A stretch of DNA of 64,000 nucleotides. Origin: Acidimicrobiia bacterium (GTDB taxonomy: Bacteria > Actinomycetota > Acidimicrobiia > IMCC26256 > PALSA-555). Below the pieces are notes generated by a model. It was not told the origin of the DNA. It worked only from the letters and a program-made list of their open reading frames with translations, and searched no databases. A program made the position numbers and the translations under genes. Location of the stretch: contig JBBECS010000050.1 of assembly GCA_040881685.1 (NCBI GenBank), positions 75,588 through 139,587 on the forward strand, read 5' to 3'. Each line of letters begins with the position of its first letter. Position 1 is the first letter of the stretch. Shown here piece by piece: positions 43,502 to 51,349 of this stretch.

Positions 43502-44260
43502 CTAGAAGGTGCCGCCGTCGACCACGATCTTCTGGTCGGTCACGTAGCCCCCCGCGTCGGAGACGAGGAAGCGCACGACGTCGGCCACCTCTTCAGGACT
43601 GCAGACGTGTCCGAACGGCGACCGCGCATCCAGGTCATGAATGTCTTCGGCCCCCATCGTGGCCCGGGCAAGGCGACGACCCATCTCGGTGTCGACAAGA
43701 CCCGGCGCGACGATGTTCACGTGGATGCCGTGCGCGCGCTCTTCCTTGGCGACCGTGCGTGCCAATGCCTCGAGAGCGGCTTTGCCCATGTTGTACGGAG
43801 CCGAGTTCGGCGCCCAATGCGTGGTCGCTGCGCTCGAGATCATGACGACGTCACCACGTGGACGCGCCCGCATGCCCGGCAGCACCAGCTTGCACAACAT
43901 GAACGCTCCCAACGCGTTGATCCGCCACAGCCGCTCGATCTCATTGGGATCGGTGTCGACCACGGTCTGCCCGCGACTCGCGATCCCCGCACTGTGCACG
44001 AGCACATCCACGTGGTCGAAGTCGCCGAGCACCGTCTCGACGAGCCGCTCGCACTCCGCGGGGTCGTCCACTGAAGCCTGGTGGGCCTCGCCACGCCGTC
44101 CCGTCGCACGGATCGCGGCCACGGTCTCGGCTGCACTCTCTTCGTCTCTTCGGTACGCGATCGCCACGTCGGCGCCGTCCTCGGCGAGCGCGATCGCAAT
44201 CGCGGCGCCGATGCCCCGGTTCCCACCGGTCACCAGCGCGGCTCGACCTTCGAGTCCCAT
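43502..44260 (-). CDS. Short-chain dehydrogenase/reductase (FabG-like)
   Basis: A 252-residue classical SDR enzyme with the nucleotide motif TGGNRGIG (11-18), the NAG-equivalent HSAG (about 90), the catalytic Ser in ISSAATT (about 141), Y and K in YNMGKAAL (about 154-158) and the C-terminal GGYVTDQKIVVDGGTF. It should reduce or oxidise an alcohol/ketone with NAD(P). AAGGGAG lies four bases before the ATG. Substrate unknown. Confidence 0.93.
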   Translation of the reverse strand: MGLEGRAALVTGGNRGIGAAIAIALAEDGADVAIAYRRDEESAAETVAAIRATGRRGEAHQASVDDPAECERLVETVLGDFDHVDVLVHSAGIASRGQTVVDTDPNEIERLWRINALGAFMLCKLVLPGMRARPRGDVVMISSAATTHWAPNSAPYNMGKAALEALARTVAKEERAHGIHVNIVAPGLVDTEMGRRLARATMGAEDIHDLDARSPFGHVCSPEEVADVVRFLVSDAGGYVTDQKIVVDGGTF

Positions 44261-44275
44261 CAGCTCCCTTTGTCG

Positions 44276-45151
44276 TCAGGCGCGCTTGGTCGCCAAACGA
44301 TTCGCGCGCTCGGTCAGCGACGATCGCCCCAGGCGATCGGCCCACTTCGCGAAGTCCCCGGTCGGGCCTTGCCAGCGCCAGTCGTCAGCGGTGCCCACAT
44401 CTCCGTCGGCACGCAGCGTCGCGAGCGTCAGGAACAACCGGGCCGCGTCGCGTTGGGCCGCCAACGTTGCGGCGAGCTTGGCCGCACCCCGCACGGTCAC
44501 GTCCCATTGGTTCGCGTCGTCGGGGATGTCGTCCACGTGGCCGTAGCGCGACAGCACGGCCGCGGCCGACTTCGCGCCCCAACCCGGCAGGCCCGGGAAC
44601 CCGTCCGCGCTGTCGCCAACGAGCGCCAACCAGTCAGGGATCGACGCGGGTGGCACGCCGTACTTCGCCTTCACGCCGGCCTCGTCGAGCGTGACGCCCT
44701 TGCGGCGATCGAGCACTGCCACCTTGGGGTCCTGCACGCACTGTGCGAGGTCTTTGTCCGGGGTGCAGATGAGGACCCGCTCCACCCGTTCGTCGGCGAT
44801 CGCGACCGCCGCGGCGGAAGCGAGCCCATCATCGGCCTCGAGCTCCACCTCGGCCCACACCGTCACGCCGAGCGCTCGCAGCGCTTCCTCGAGGAGCGGG
44901 AACTGCGTGAACAGGACCGGATCGATTCCTGCGCCGGTCTTGTACCCGTCCCAGAGGTCGTTCCGGAACGACTCGACGATGTGATCCGTTGCCACACCGA
45001 CGTGCGTCGCGCCACCTTCGAGGAGCTCGAGCACCGACTGCACGACACCGCGAACGGCGCCAACGTCGATTCCACTCGCATCCAGGTGCTCCGGGACCGC
45101 GTAGTAGAAGCGGAACAGCTCGTAGGTGCCGTCGATGAGATGTACGTGCAT
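44276..45151 (-). CDS. 5'-3' exonuclease/flap endonuclease-like protein
   Basis: A 291-residue stand-alone relative of the 5'-3' exonuclease domain of DNA polymerase I. It has HLIDGTYELFRFYYA at the N terminus, the metal-binding AEVELEADDGLASAAAVA and VLICTPDKDLAQCV motifs, and the H3TH region LVGDSADGFPGLPGWGAKSAAAVLSRYG. It should trim 5' flaps or RNA primers. The ATG at 45151 is chosen; a GTG at 45160 would add three residues. Confidence 0.9.
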   Translation of the reverse strand: MHVHLIDGTYELFRFYYAVPEHLDASGIDVGAVRGVVQSVLELLEGGATHVGVATDHIVESFRNDLWDGYKTGAGIDPVLFTQFPLLEEALRALGVTVWAEVELEADDGLASAAAVAIADERVERVLICTPDKDLAQCVQDPKVAVLDRRKGVTLDEAGVKAKYGVPPASIPDWLALVGDSADGFPGLPGWGAKSAAAVLSRYGHVDDIPDDANQWDVTVRGAAKLAATLAAQRDAARLFLTLATLRADGDVGTADDWRWQGPTGDFAKWADRLGRSSLTERANRLATKRA

Positions 45152-45164
45152 CGCCGTCACACTC

Positions 45165-45617
45165 TCACGAGCCGTTCAGTGCGCGCCGCTCGAACTCACG
45201 CAAGCCCACTTCGATCACGCGGTCGTGCGCCCACATCATCGCGGGACGGGCCACGAACGAGAGCGGTCTGAGCAACGAGTCCCGGAGATCGAGGCTCCAG
45301 GCCAGGCGGGCTGAGGAACCGGTGGGGCCGGGATCGATCTCGAGTCGCGCGGGTCCCTGGAGATCCCCACTCACTCGAGTCTGGACCTGTTCGTGAGCGA
45401 TGACGCGCTCGACGGTGATCTCGAAACGCAGCCTGTACGGCAGCGGGCCCTGCACCGCGCAGCGAGCGACGGCGCCCTCGCGCAGCTCGCCGCCATCCAG
45501 CTCGCGCAGCCACGACCACCACGTCGGATAGTGCTCGGTCTGCTGAAGCACGTCCCAGAGCTGCTCCGGCGTGGCTCGAAGGTCAAAGCGTCGATCGAAG
45601 GTGAACGGCGCCGGCAT
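45165..45617 (-). CDS. SRPBCC-family (polyketide cyclase/START-like) protein
   Basis: A 150-residue helix-grip protein: FTFDRRFDLRATPEQLWDVLQQTEHYPTW in part, GPLPYRLRFEITVE, and the long C-terminal helix HDRVIEVGLREFERR. Members bind a hydrophobic ligand. It lies 31 bases after the ABC permease gene and ends 13 bases before the exonuclease start, on the same strand. Confidence 0.82.
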   Translation of the reverse strand: MPAPFTFDRRFDLRATPEQLWDVLQQTEHYPTWWSWLRELDGGELREGAVARCAVQGPLPYRLRFEITVERVIAHEQVQTRVSGDLQGPARLEIDPGPTGSSARLAWSLDLRDSLLRPLSFVARPAMMWAHDRVIEVGLREFERRALNGS

Positions 45618-45648
45618 CGGGGCAGCCTCGCACGCGCGGCGAGCATGC

Positions 45649-46455
45649 TCACGCGCCTCGGCGCAACCGCCCACGAAGTGCGAGGAGCGCGAGCGTCATG
45701 CTCAGAATCGCGATTCCGACGATGGCCGCCACGGCCTCGAGAATCGGACCGGCGTCCCACCCGCCGAGCACGAGCGCTCGCATCCCTCCGAGCAGGTACG
45801 TAACCGGGTTGTACTCAGCAACGGTCGCGAGCCAGCCCGTGAGCGCAGCCTCGGGCAAGAACGCGGTCGTAAGAAAGGCAAAGGGGAAGAAGAGGATAAA
45901 GCTCATGTTGACGGCGGCCGGATTCCCTGTCTTCAGCGCGATCGCGTACGGGAACCCGGTGAACGCGAGGCCCCACGCGGCGCCCAAGAGCATGAACGCG
46001 ACGATCCCCAGGAAGCCGGTCTCAAAGCCCACGCCGAGGGCGAACCCCAGACCGAGCACAGGGATCGTGAGAAATACCACGGTCGCGAAGTCCGCGACCA
46101 TCAGCCCCAGGAGGAGTGCGAGGCGCCGCACCGGGGTCATCAACAGACGGTCGAAGTACCCGTCTTGGATGTCCAGGACGAGGGCAGACGCTCGCGAGAT
46201 ACCCGTGACCGCGAAGATGATCGCAACCGGGAGTTGGAACGCGCGGAAGTCGGAAACGCTCCCCTGAGCCTCCGCCACCTTTTCCAACGCGCCGATGTTC
46301 ACGAAGTAGAAGAACACTGGCATGGCCAACGCCGGGATCATGAACTCGGGCTCACGTGGCACAGATCGCAACGCGCGGCCGGCGATCGCCGCGCAGTCGC
46401 GCCAGAACCCCGCGGGCTTGGCCACGGTGGGAACGGACATCGCCGGTGCGCTCAT
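45649..46455 (-). CDS. ABC-2 type transporter permease (DrrB-like)
   Basis: A 268-residue permease with six hydrophobic helices and the family segment DGYFDRLLMTPVRRLALLLG near residue 97, plus the AEYNPVTYLLGGMRAL motif near 220. Its start overlaps the stop of the ATPase gene (ATGA). With the ATPase and the heme A synthase gene upstream it forms one operon. Confidence 0.9.
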   Translation of the reverse strand: MSAPAMSVPTVAKPAGFWRDCAAIAGRALRSVPREPEFMIPALAMPVFFYFVNIGALEKVAEAQGSVSDFRAFQLPVAIIFAVTGISRASALVLDIQDGYFDRLLMTPVRRLALLLGLMVADFATVVFLTIPVLGLGFALGVGFETGFLGIVAFMLLGAAWGLAFTGFPYAIALKTGNPAAVNMSFILFFPFAFLTTAFLPEAALTGWLATVAEYNPVTYLLGGMRALVLGGWDAGPILEAVAAIVGIAILSMTLALLALRGRLRRGA

Positions 46456-47420
46456 ACGGAAGCTTCCTCCTCCTGCTCGTCCCGACCGATATGCGCACCG
46501 GTGAGCTCGAGGAACACGTCGTCAAGTGTCGGCGTCCGCATCGTGAGGTTCAGCACGTTGACACCGCCGGCTTCAAGCGCAATCGCCACAGAGCTGAGCA
46601 TCGTGGATGCGTTCGGCGTGACGATCGTGAGCTCGTCGCCGTGACGCTCCACACGTTCCACGCCGCCGATGCGCTCTACTTCGGCACACGCGCGCTCGCC
46701 GGTACCAGCACCCACCGCGGCCACGATCACGTCGGATCCGAGCGACTGCTTGAGCTCGGACGGCGCCCCCTCCGCGATGATCTTTCCGCGGTCGATGATC
46801 CCAACGCGATGGGCAAGTGAGTCGGCCTCCTCAAGATACTGGGTGGTGAGGAAGATCGTCATGCCAACATCGTGCAGCCGGCGAACCTCGTCCCACACGC
46901 GCGCGCGGCTGGCCGGATCGAGACCCGTGGTCGGCTCGTCGAGGAAGAGGATCTCGGGCCGGTGCACCAAGGCCGCGCCGAGGTCGAGGCGACGACGCAT
47001 GCCTCCGGAGTACGTCTTGATCCGGTGATCGAGCGCGTCGCCGATGTCGATCATCGCCGAGACGTCGCGCACTCGATCCTCGATCTCGGCGTTCGAGAGC
47101 CCGTACAGCCGACCCTGGAGCACGAGCAGCTCGGTGCCGGTCTGGTTCGGGTCGAGCGATGCCTCCTGAAGAGCCGCGCCGATGCGAAGCCGGACCTCCT
47201 TGGGCTGGTGCACGACGTCGAAGCCCGCGACTCGGGCGGAACCGCGGGATGGACTGATCAAGGTGCACAGCACCTTCAACATGGTCGACTTGCCGGCGCC
47301 GTTCGGTCCAAGGAAGCCATAGATCTCTCCAGGCGGCACCACGAGGTCCACACCGTCCACAGCGCGGGTGGCGCCGAACGTGCGCTCGAGGCTCTCCACG
47401 ACGATCGCGTCAGCCGTCAT
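46452..47420 (-). CDS. ABC transporter ATP-binding protein (daunorubicin-resistance DrrA type)
   Basis: A 322-residue ATPase with Walker A GPNGAGKSTM (about 38), signature YSGGMRRRLDLGAAL (about 139), Walker B EILFLDEPTTGLDP and H-loop TTQYLEEAD. The C-terminal extension ends TPTLDDVFLELTG. The glutamine in TTQ (in place of TTH) is normal for this DrrA subgroup. The ATG overlaps the ctaA stop. Confidence 0.92.
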   Translation of the reverse strand: MTADAIVVESLERTFGATRAVDGVDLVVPPGEIYGFLGPNGAGKSTMLKVLCTLISPSRGSARVAGFDVVHQPKEVRLRIGAALQEASLDPNQTGTELLVLQGRLYGLSNAEIEDRVRDVSAMIDIGDALDHRIKTYSGGMRRRLDLGAALVHRPEILFLDEPTTGLDPASRARVWDEVRRLHDVGMTIFLTTQYLEEADSLAHRVGIIDRGKIIAEGAPSELKQSLGSDVIVAAVGAGTGERACAEVERIGGVERVERHGDELTIVTPNASTMLSSVAIALEAGGVNVLNLTMRTPTLDDVFLELTGAHIGRDEQEEEASV

Positions 47421-48355
47421 GTCCCGATTGCCGCTTGCGGTGGCACACGCGACTCCACCAACGCGGGCTCGTCGCGAGTCGAGAGCCCGAGGTAGTACGA
47501 GACCACCGCGGCCCAGATGGCCGCGGCTCCGGCGATGTGAAGGCCCACGAGCACCTCGGGGATGCCGTTGAAGTACTGGATGTACCCGATCGCCGCTTGA
47601 ACGATGATCAAACCGAGCAGCACGAAGAGACGCTGGTGCACTCCGGCGGGTGCGTTCGTACGCCGCAGCAGCCACAGCGTCGCGACAACCCCGACGATGA
47701 GCGCGATCACCGCCGCGCCGTGCACACGCGCGACTTCCGGCGGGTTGAACGACAGCGGCTTCACGTCCTTGTCCCCGAGGTGCGGACCCGTGGCAGTGAC
47801 GAACGTACCTGCCACCACCACCACGGAGGTCACCGCGATGAGCAGGCGTCCGGCCGTCCGCACTTCGGGAGCGACAACGGCGTGCGCCGGTGCATCGGGC
47901 TGCCCGGCGCGTCGGCACAGGACGACGGCGTTCGTCAGCAGGACCAATGACAAGAGGAAGTGCGCCATGACCAACGGGGGCTGGAGCTCGAACAGCACGA
48001 CAAGCCCACCCAGCACCGCTTGCCCGAAGACGCCGGCAACCAAGCCCCACGCCAACATGACGAGGTCGCGGCGGCGCGGGACTCGGCGTAAGGCTCCGAG
48101 CACACACACGATCACCGCCAGTGACACCAAGCCGGTGAACATGCGGTTCACGAACTCGACCATGGCGTGCTCGTCGGAGGCGCTGTGTGGGGCCAGACGA
48201 CCACCGCTGCACGTCGGCCAGTCAGGGCACCCGAGCCCCGAGTCGCTCAGGCGGACGGCACCACCGGTGACGATGATGATCGCGAGCAGGACCGCAGCGA
48301 CGAGCGTGACACGTCGGTACAGACCGGGTGTCATCTCGGGCAGGTGCATCCGCAT
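47417..48355 (-). CDS. ctaA: Heme A synthase (CtaA/COX15)
   Basis: A 312-residue membrane protein with eight helices that oxidises heme O to heme A. Conserved points are GGAVRLSDSGLGCPDWPTC (about 31-49) with its cysteine pair, EFVNRMFTGLVSL (His-to-Asn variation is seen at NRM), MAHFLLSLVLL, and the C-terminal GLHIAGAAAIWA histidine. The ATG at 48355 is nine bases after TACGAT. Together with ctaB it indicates an aa3-type oxidase. Confidence 0.94.
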   Translation of the reverse strand: MRMHLPEMTPGLYRRVTLVAAVLLAIIIVTGGAVRLSDSGLGCPDWPTCSGGRLAPHSASDEHAMVEFVNRMFTGLVSLAVIVCVLGALRRVPRRRDLVMLAWGLVAGVFGQAVLGGLVVLFELQPPLVMAHFLLSLVLLTNAVVLCRRAGQPDAPAHAVVAPEVRTAGRLLIAVTSVVVVAGTFVTATGPHLGDKDVKPLSFNPPEVARVHGAAVIALIVGVVATLWLLRRTNAPAGVHQRLFVLLGLIIVQAAIGYIQYFNGIPEVLVGLHIAGAAAIWAAVVSYYLGLSTRDEPALVESRVPPQAAIGT

Positions 48356-48364
48356 CGGCGGGCG

Positions 48365-48370
48365 ATCGTA
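48365..48370 (-). promoter_or_regulatory. -10 box of the ctaA operon
   Basis: TACGAT on the minus strand, nine bases before the ctaA ATG. Confidence 0.5.
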
Positions 48371-48419
48371 GGCGGCTGACCACCGCCCTCGGTGACGGAG
48401 GCGGTGTGGCCCTCGTCGG

Positions 48420-48425
48420 TACGCT
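48420..48425 (+). promoter_or_regulatory. -10 box of the capA-like gene
   Basis: TACGCT, ten bases before the ATG at 48436. Confidence 0.45.
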
Positions 48426-48435
48426 CGAGCGCCTC

Positions 48436-49605
48436 ATGTCGATTCCTCAGTCGCCACGCTCGACGCGCCGAGCTGATCAGCGCCGGAGATCTCGGCGGCG
48501 GGCCGTGCTGGTCGGTGGTGTGCTTGCCGCCATCGTGGTTGGTGGTGTCGGAGCCTTCGCGCTGACGACCTCCGACGGGTTGGACGAGCGGGCCGAGCCC
48601 AAGCGTCCGAAGGTCACGACGACGACGCTCCCCCCGACCACCACGACGACCCGCGATCCGCGTCGCGGTCTCAACGTGCCGGTCACGATCGCCTTCGCGG
48701 GCGACGTGCACTTCGAAGGTCCGATCCGCACGAAGCTCGCCGAGAACCCGAGCGTCATGTTCGCCCCGATCGCTCCCGTCCTCTCGAGCACCGACATCGC
48801 GATGGTCAACTTCGAGTCGGCCATCACCGAGCAGAACACACCCATCCCGAAGCAGTTCAACTTCAAGTCGCCCACGAGCGCGCTCGTAGCGCTCCAGGCC
48901 GCGGGTGTCGACCTCGTGAATCAGGCGAACAACCACAGCGTGGACTTCGGGCCCCAAGGGTTGGCCGACACCATCGCGGCCAAGGCCACATCGCCGATCC
49001 CGATCATCGGGGTAGGGAACAACGCCACCGAGGCGTACACGCCATTCCTCACGGAAGTCCGGGGTCAGCGCATCGCGATCTTCGGCGCAACCGACGTGAT
49101 GGGCGAAGAGCACGTCGCCTCCTGGACGGCAACCGACACCCAAGCGGGCATCGCGTCGACGAAGTACGAAGCCGAGGCGCGAATGATCGCGTCGATCCAG
49201 GCCGTCCGCCCACTCGTGGACACCTTGGTGGTGTTCCTGCACTGGGGTGTTGAAGCGATCGGCTGCGCGACTGATCGCCAGAAGGCGCTGGCGCGTGCGC
49301 TTGTCGATGCGGGCGCGGACATCGTTGTCGGGTCGCACGCGCACGTGTTGGAAGGTGGCGGCCGCCTCGGCACCGCGTTCGTCGGCTACGGGCTGGGCAA
49401 CTTCTCCTTCTACAACGAGGCCGGCGAGAACGGCCGCACCGGCGTGCTGATCGTGACCATCACCGGTCGCGACACGGATGCGTACCAGTGGGTGCCGGCA
49501 CGCATCCGAGGCGGGATCCCCACACCGCTACCGGCGGGCCCCGAAGCCGACGCCGAAGTAGCGCACTGGAACGAGCTCCGCGCCTGCACCGACCTCACGC
49601 CCTAA
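48436..49605 (+). CDS. CapA-family (poly-gamma-glutamate synthesis-type) metallophosphoesterase-like protein
   Basis: A 389-residue protein with an N-terminal membrane anchor (about 23-44), a Thr/Pro-rich linker (TTTTLPPTTTTTR) and an extracytoplasmic CapA domain: VTIAFAGDVHFEG (about 80), NFESAIT, LVNQANNHSVDFG (about 157), VVFLHWGVE and VVGSHAHVLEGG. This is the PGA_cap fold, related to metallophosphoesterases. Other PGA genes (capB, capC) are absent, so a role in polyglutamate synthesis is unproven. It is divergent from ctaA. Confidence 0.88.
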   Translation: MSIPQSPRSTRRADQRRRSRRRAVLVGGVLAAIVVGGVGAFALTTSDGLDERAEPKRPKVTTTTLPPTTTTTRDPRRGLNVPVTIAFAGDVHFEGPIRTKLAENPSVMFAPIAPVLSSTDIAMVNFESAITEQNTPIPKQFNFKSPTSALVALQAAGVDLVNQANNHSVDFGPQGLADTIAAKATSPIPIIGVGNNATEAYTPFLTEVRGQRIAIFGATDVMGEEHVASWTATDTQAGIASTKYEAEARMIASIQAVRPLVDTLVVFLHWGVEAIGCATDRQKALARALVDAGADIVVGSHAHVLEGGGRLGTAFVGYGLGNFSFYNEAGENGRTGVLIVTITGRDTDAYQWVPARIRGGIPTPLPAGPEADAEVAHWNELRACTDLTP

Positions 49606-49648
49606 TGCTTGGCGCGCTCGCTGTTCGCCAGCGCCTGCGAGCACCTGC

Positions 49649-49663
49649 GCTCCCTTCGGTCGC
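49649..49663. repeat. 15-base interspersed motif, copy 2
   Basis: GCTCCCTTCGGTCGC in the 99-base gap before the hydrolase gene, identical to 7875-7889 inside ttuB. Confidence 0.5.
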
Positions 49664-49691
49664 TACGGTGCCGCCGCTCGTGACCGCGCAT

Positions 49692-49697
49692 TAGCGT
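49692..49697 (+). promoter_or_regulatory. -10 box of the alpha/beta hydrolase gene (leaderless)
   Basis: TAGCGT, seven bases before the GTG at 49705. Confidence 0.55.
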
Positions 49698-49704
49698 CGA
49701 CGGC

Positions 49705-50610
49705 GTGACGATGCACGAGTATGACGAGTTCTCGCTGTTTCACGAGAATGCTGAGGAGTTCGGGATTCCGTTCTCCGGGCCACCGGCGGTTCGACGGGTG
49801 TCGGTGGCGGTGGCCGACGACCGCGACCTCAGTGCGCTCGTGTGGGGAACCGAACCGCCGGATCTCGTGCTCCTGCACGGCGGTGCGCAGAACGCGCATA
49901 CGTGGGACACCGTGGCACTCGCACTCGGGCGACCGCTGGTAGCGGTCGATCTGCCTGGCCACGGCCACTCGGACCACCGCGACGACGGTCCGTTCGGCCC
50001 GCGTCAGAACGCCGTCGATATGGCTGTCGCGCTGCGCTCGTTGGCGCCACACGCGGGGATGGTCGTGGGGATGAGCCTCGGCGGCCTGACGGCGATCGCA
50101 CTCTCGACGCACGCTCCGGAGCTCGTGCGGTGCCTTGCGCTCGTCGACGTGACTCCCGGGGTCGACCGCGACAAGGCCGCCCCGATCGCGCAGTTCATCG
50201 CCGGTCCCGACTCGTTCGAGAGCTTCGACGAGATCCTCCAGCGCACGATCGAGTTCAACCCGACCCGCAGCGAGTCGTCGTTGCGCCGCGGTGTACTGCA
50301 CAACGCGATCGAACGCGACGACGGCCGATGGGTCTGGCGGTACCAGCGGCCGCGGATCCTCGAGGCGACCGAGATGGACATTCCCGCCGACTTCGCAACG
50401 CTCTGGGAGGACGTCGGCCAGATCTCGGTGCCGTTGATGCTCATCCGCGGCGGCGCCACGGGCACCGTGGTAGACGACGCCGACGAGGCCGAGCTGCGAC
50501 GACGCCAGCCTGGTGCGCGCGTCGAGCTCGTCCAGGGCGCCGGCCACAGCATCCAGGGGGACAAGCCGCTCGAGCTCGCACAGCTGCTCGACGACTTCCT
50601 CTCGACCTGA
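49705..50610 (+). CDS. Alpha/beta-fold hydrolase
   Basis: A 301-residue alpha/beta hydrolase with the oxyanion strand LVLLHGGAQNAHTWD (about 52), the nucleophile elbow VVGMSLGG (Ser near 119), Asp in LMLIRGGATGTVVDDADE and the catalytic His in GAGHSIQGDKP near 281. Substrate unknown. GTG at 49705 is set by the -10 box; an ATG lies two codons later. A hypothetical gene follows after one base. Confidence 0.9.
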   Translation: MTMHEYDEFSLFHENAEEFGIPFSGPPAVRRVSVAVADDRDLSALVWGTEPPDLVLLHGGAQNAHTWDTVALALGRPLVAVDLPGHGHSDHRDDGPFGPRQNAVDMAVALRSLAPHAGMVVGMSLGGLTAIALSTHAPELVRCLALVDVTPGVDRDKAAPIAQFIAGPDSFESFDEILQRTIEFNPTRSESSLRRGVLHNAIERDDGRWVWRYQRPRILEATEMDIPADFATLWEDVGQISVPLMLIRGGATGTVVDDADEAELRRRQPGARVELVQGAGHSIQGDKPLELAQLLDDFLST

Positions 50611-50611
50611 G

Positions 50612-51349
50612 GTGCTCGCACTTCCCGCGATCGAAGACCCACAAAGCTTTGTCGCCACGCGGCAGGCCTGGCACACCATGGCCGAGCACGTGCTCGCGGC
50701 AGCGCGATACAACGCCGAAGGTCGCATCGGGCTGCGCGCCGCGCCCGGCGGGTACAGCACGCCGCCATACGAGCGCTCGGGTGTGGTCGAGGAGCTCCGG
50801 GTCGCGGCCGACGAGCTGCACGTGCACCGCGACGGTGCGGAGATCACGCACCCGCTGACGACGATCGCCGCAGCAGCGAACGCCGTGAACATCGAGCCGG
50901 GCGCACCCGCGCACGTGTACACGCCGTACACGTCGTTGGAACCTGCCGCGCCCCTGACGGTCGATCTCCGAGCGGCCGAGATCCTCGCGTCCTGGTTCGC
51001 CCTCGGCTGGTCGGTGCTCGAGGAGCTCGCCGGCACCGCCCGGGTCAACGATGCGCCCCCCGAGATCACGTTGTGGCCCGAGCACTTCGACGCGGCAGTG
51101 GAGCTCGGAAGCGCAGACGTGGGGGCGCGCGGCACGTTCGGGGTCTCGCCGGGCGACCACGAGCACCTCGAGCCGTACCTCTACGTGACCCATTGGGCAG
51201 GCGTGCCCACCGACCTGTTCTGGAACGACGCCGCGTTCGCGGGAGCCAGCCTTGGCTACGGGATTCTCCGTGCAAGTACCGACCCGAGCTCCGCCGCGCT
51301 CGACTTCTATCGACGCGGCCTTGCCGTGCTCAGCGCGCCCCGGAGCTGA
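50612..51349 (+). CDS. Uncharacterised protein coupled to the hydrolase
   Basis: A 245-residue soluble protein that I do not recognise. It reads as a mixed alpha/beta fold with FVATRQAWHTMAEHVLAAARY, GRIGLRAAPGGYSTPPYE, EELRVAADELHVHRDG and a C-terminal GRGTFGVSPGDHEHLEPYLYV-like stretch (about 174-190). GTG start one base after the hydrolase stop. The last 20 bases overlap the convergent acylase gene. Confidence 0.75.
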   Translation: MLALPAIEDPQSFVATRQAWHTMAEHVLAAARYNAEGRIGLRAAPGGYSTPPYERSGVVEELRVAADELHVHRDGAEITHPLTTIAAAANAVNIEPGAPAHVYTPYTSLEPAAPLTVDLRAAEILASWFALGWSVLEELAGTARVNDAPPEITLWPEHFDAAVELGSADVGARGTFGVSPGDHEHLEPYLYVTHWAGVPTDLFWNDAAFAGASLGYGILRASTDPSSAALDFYRRGLAVLSAPRS

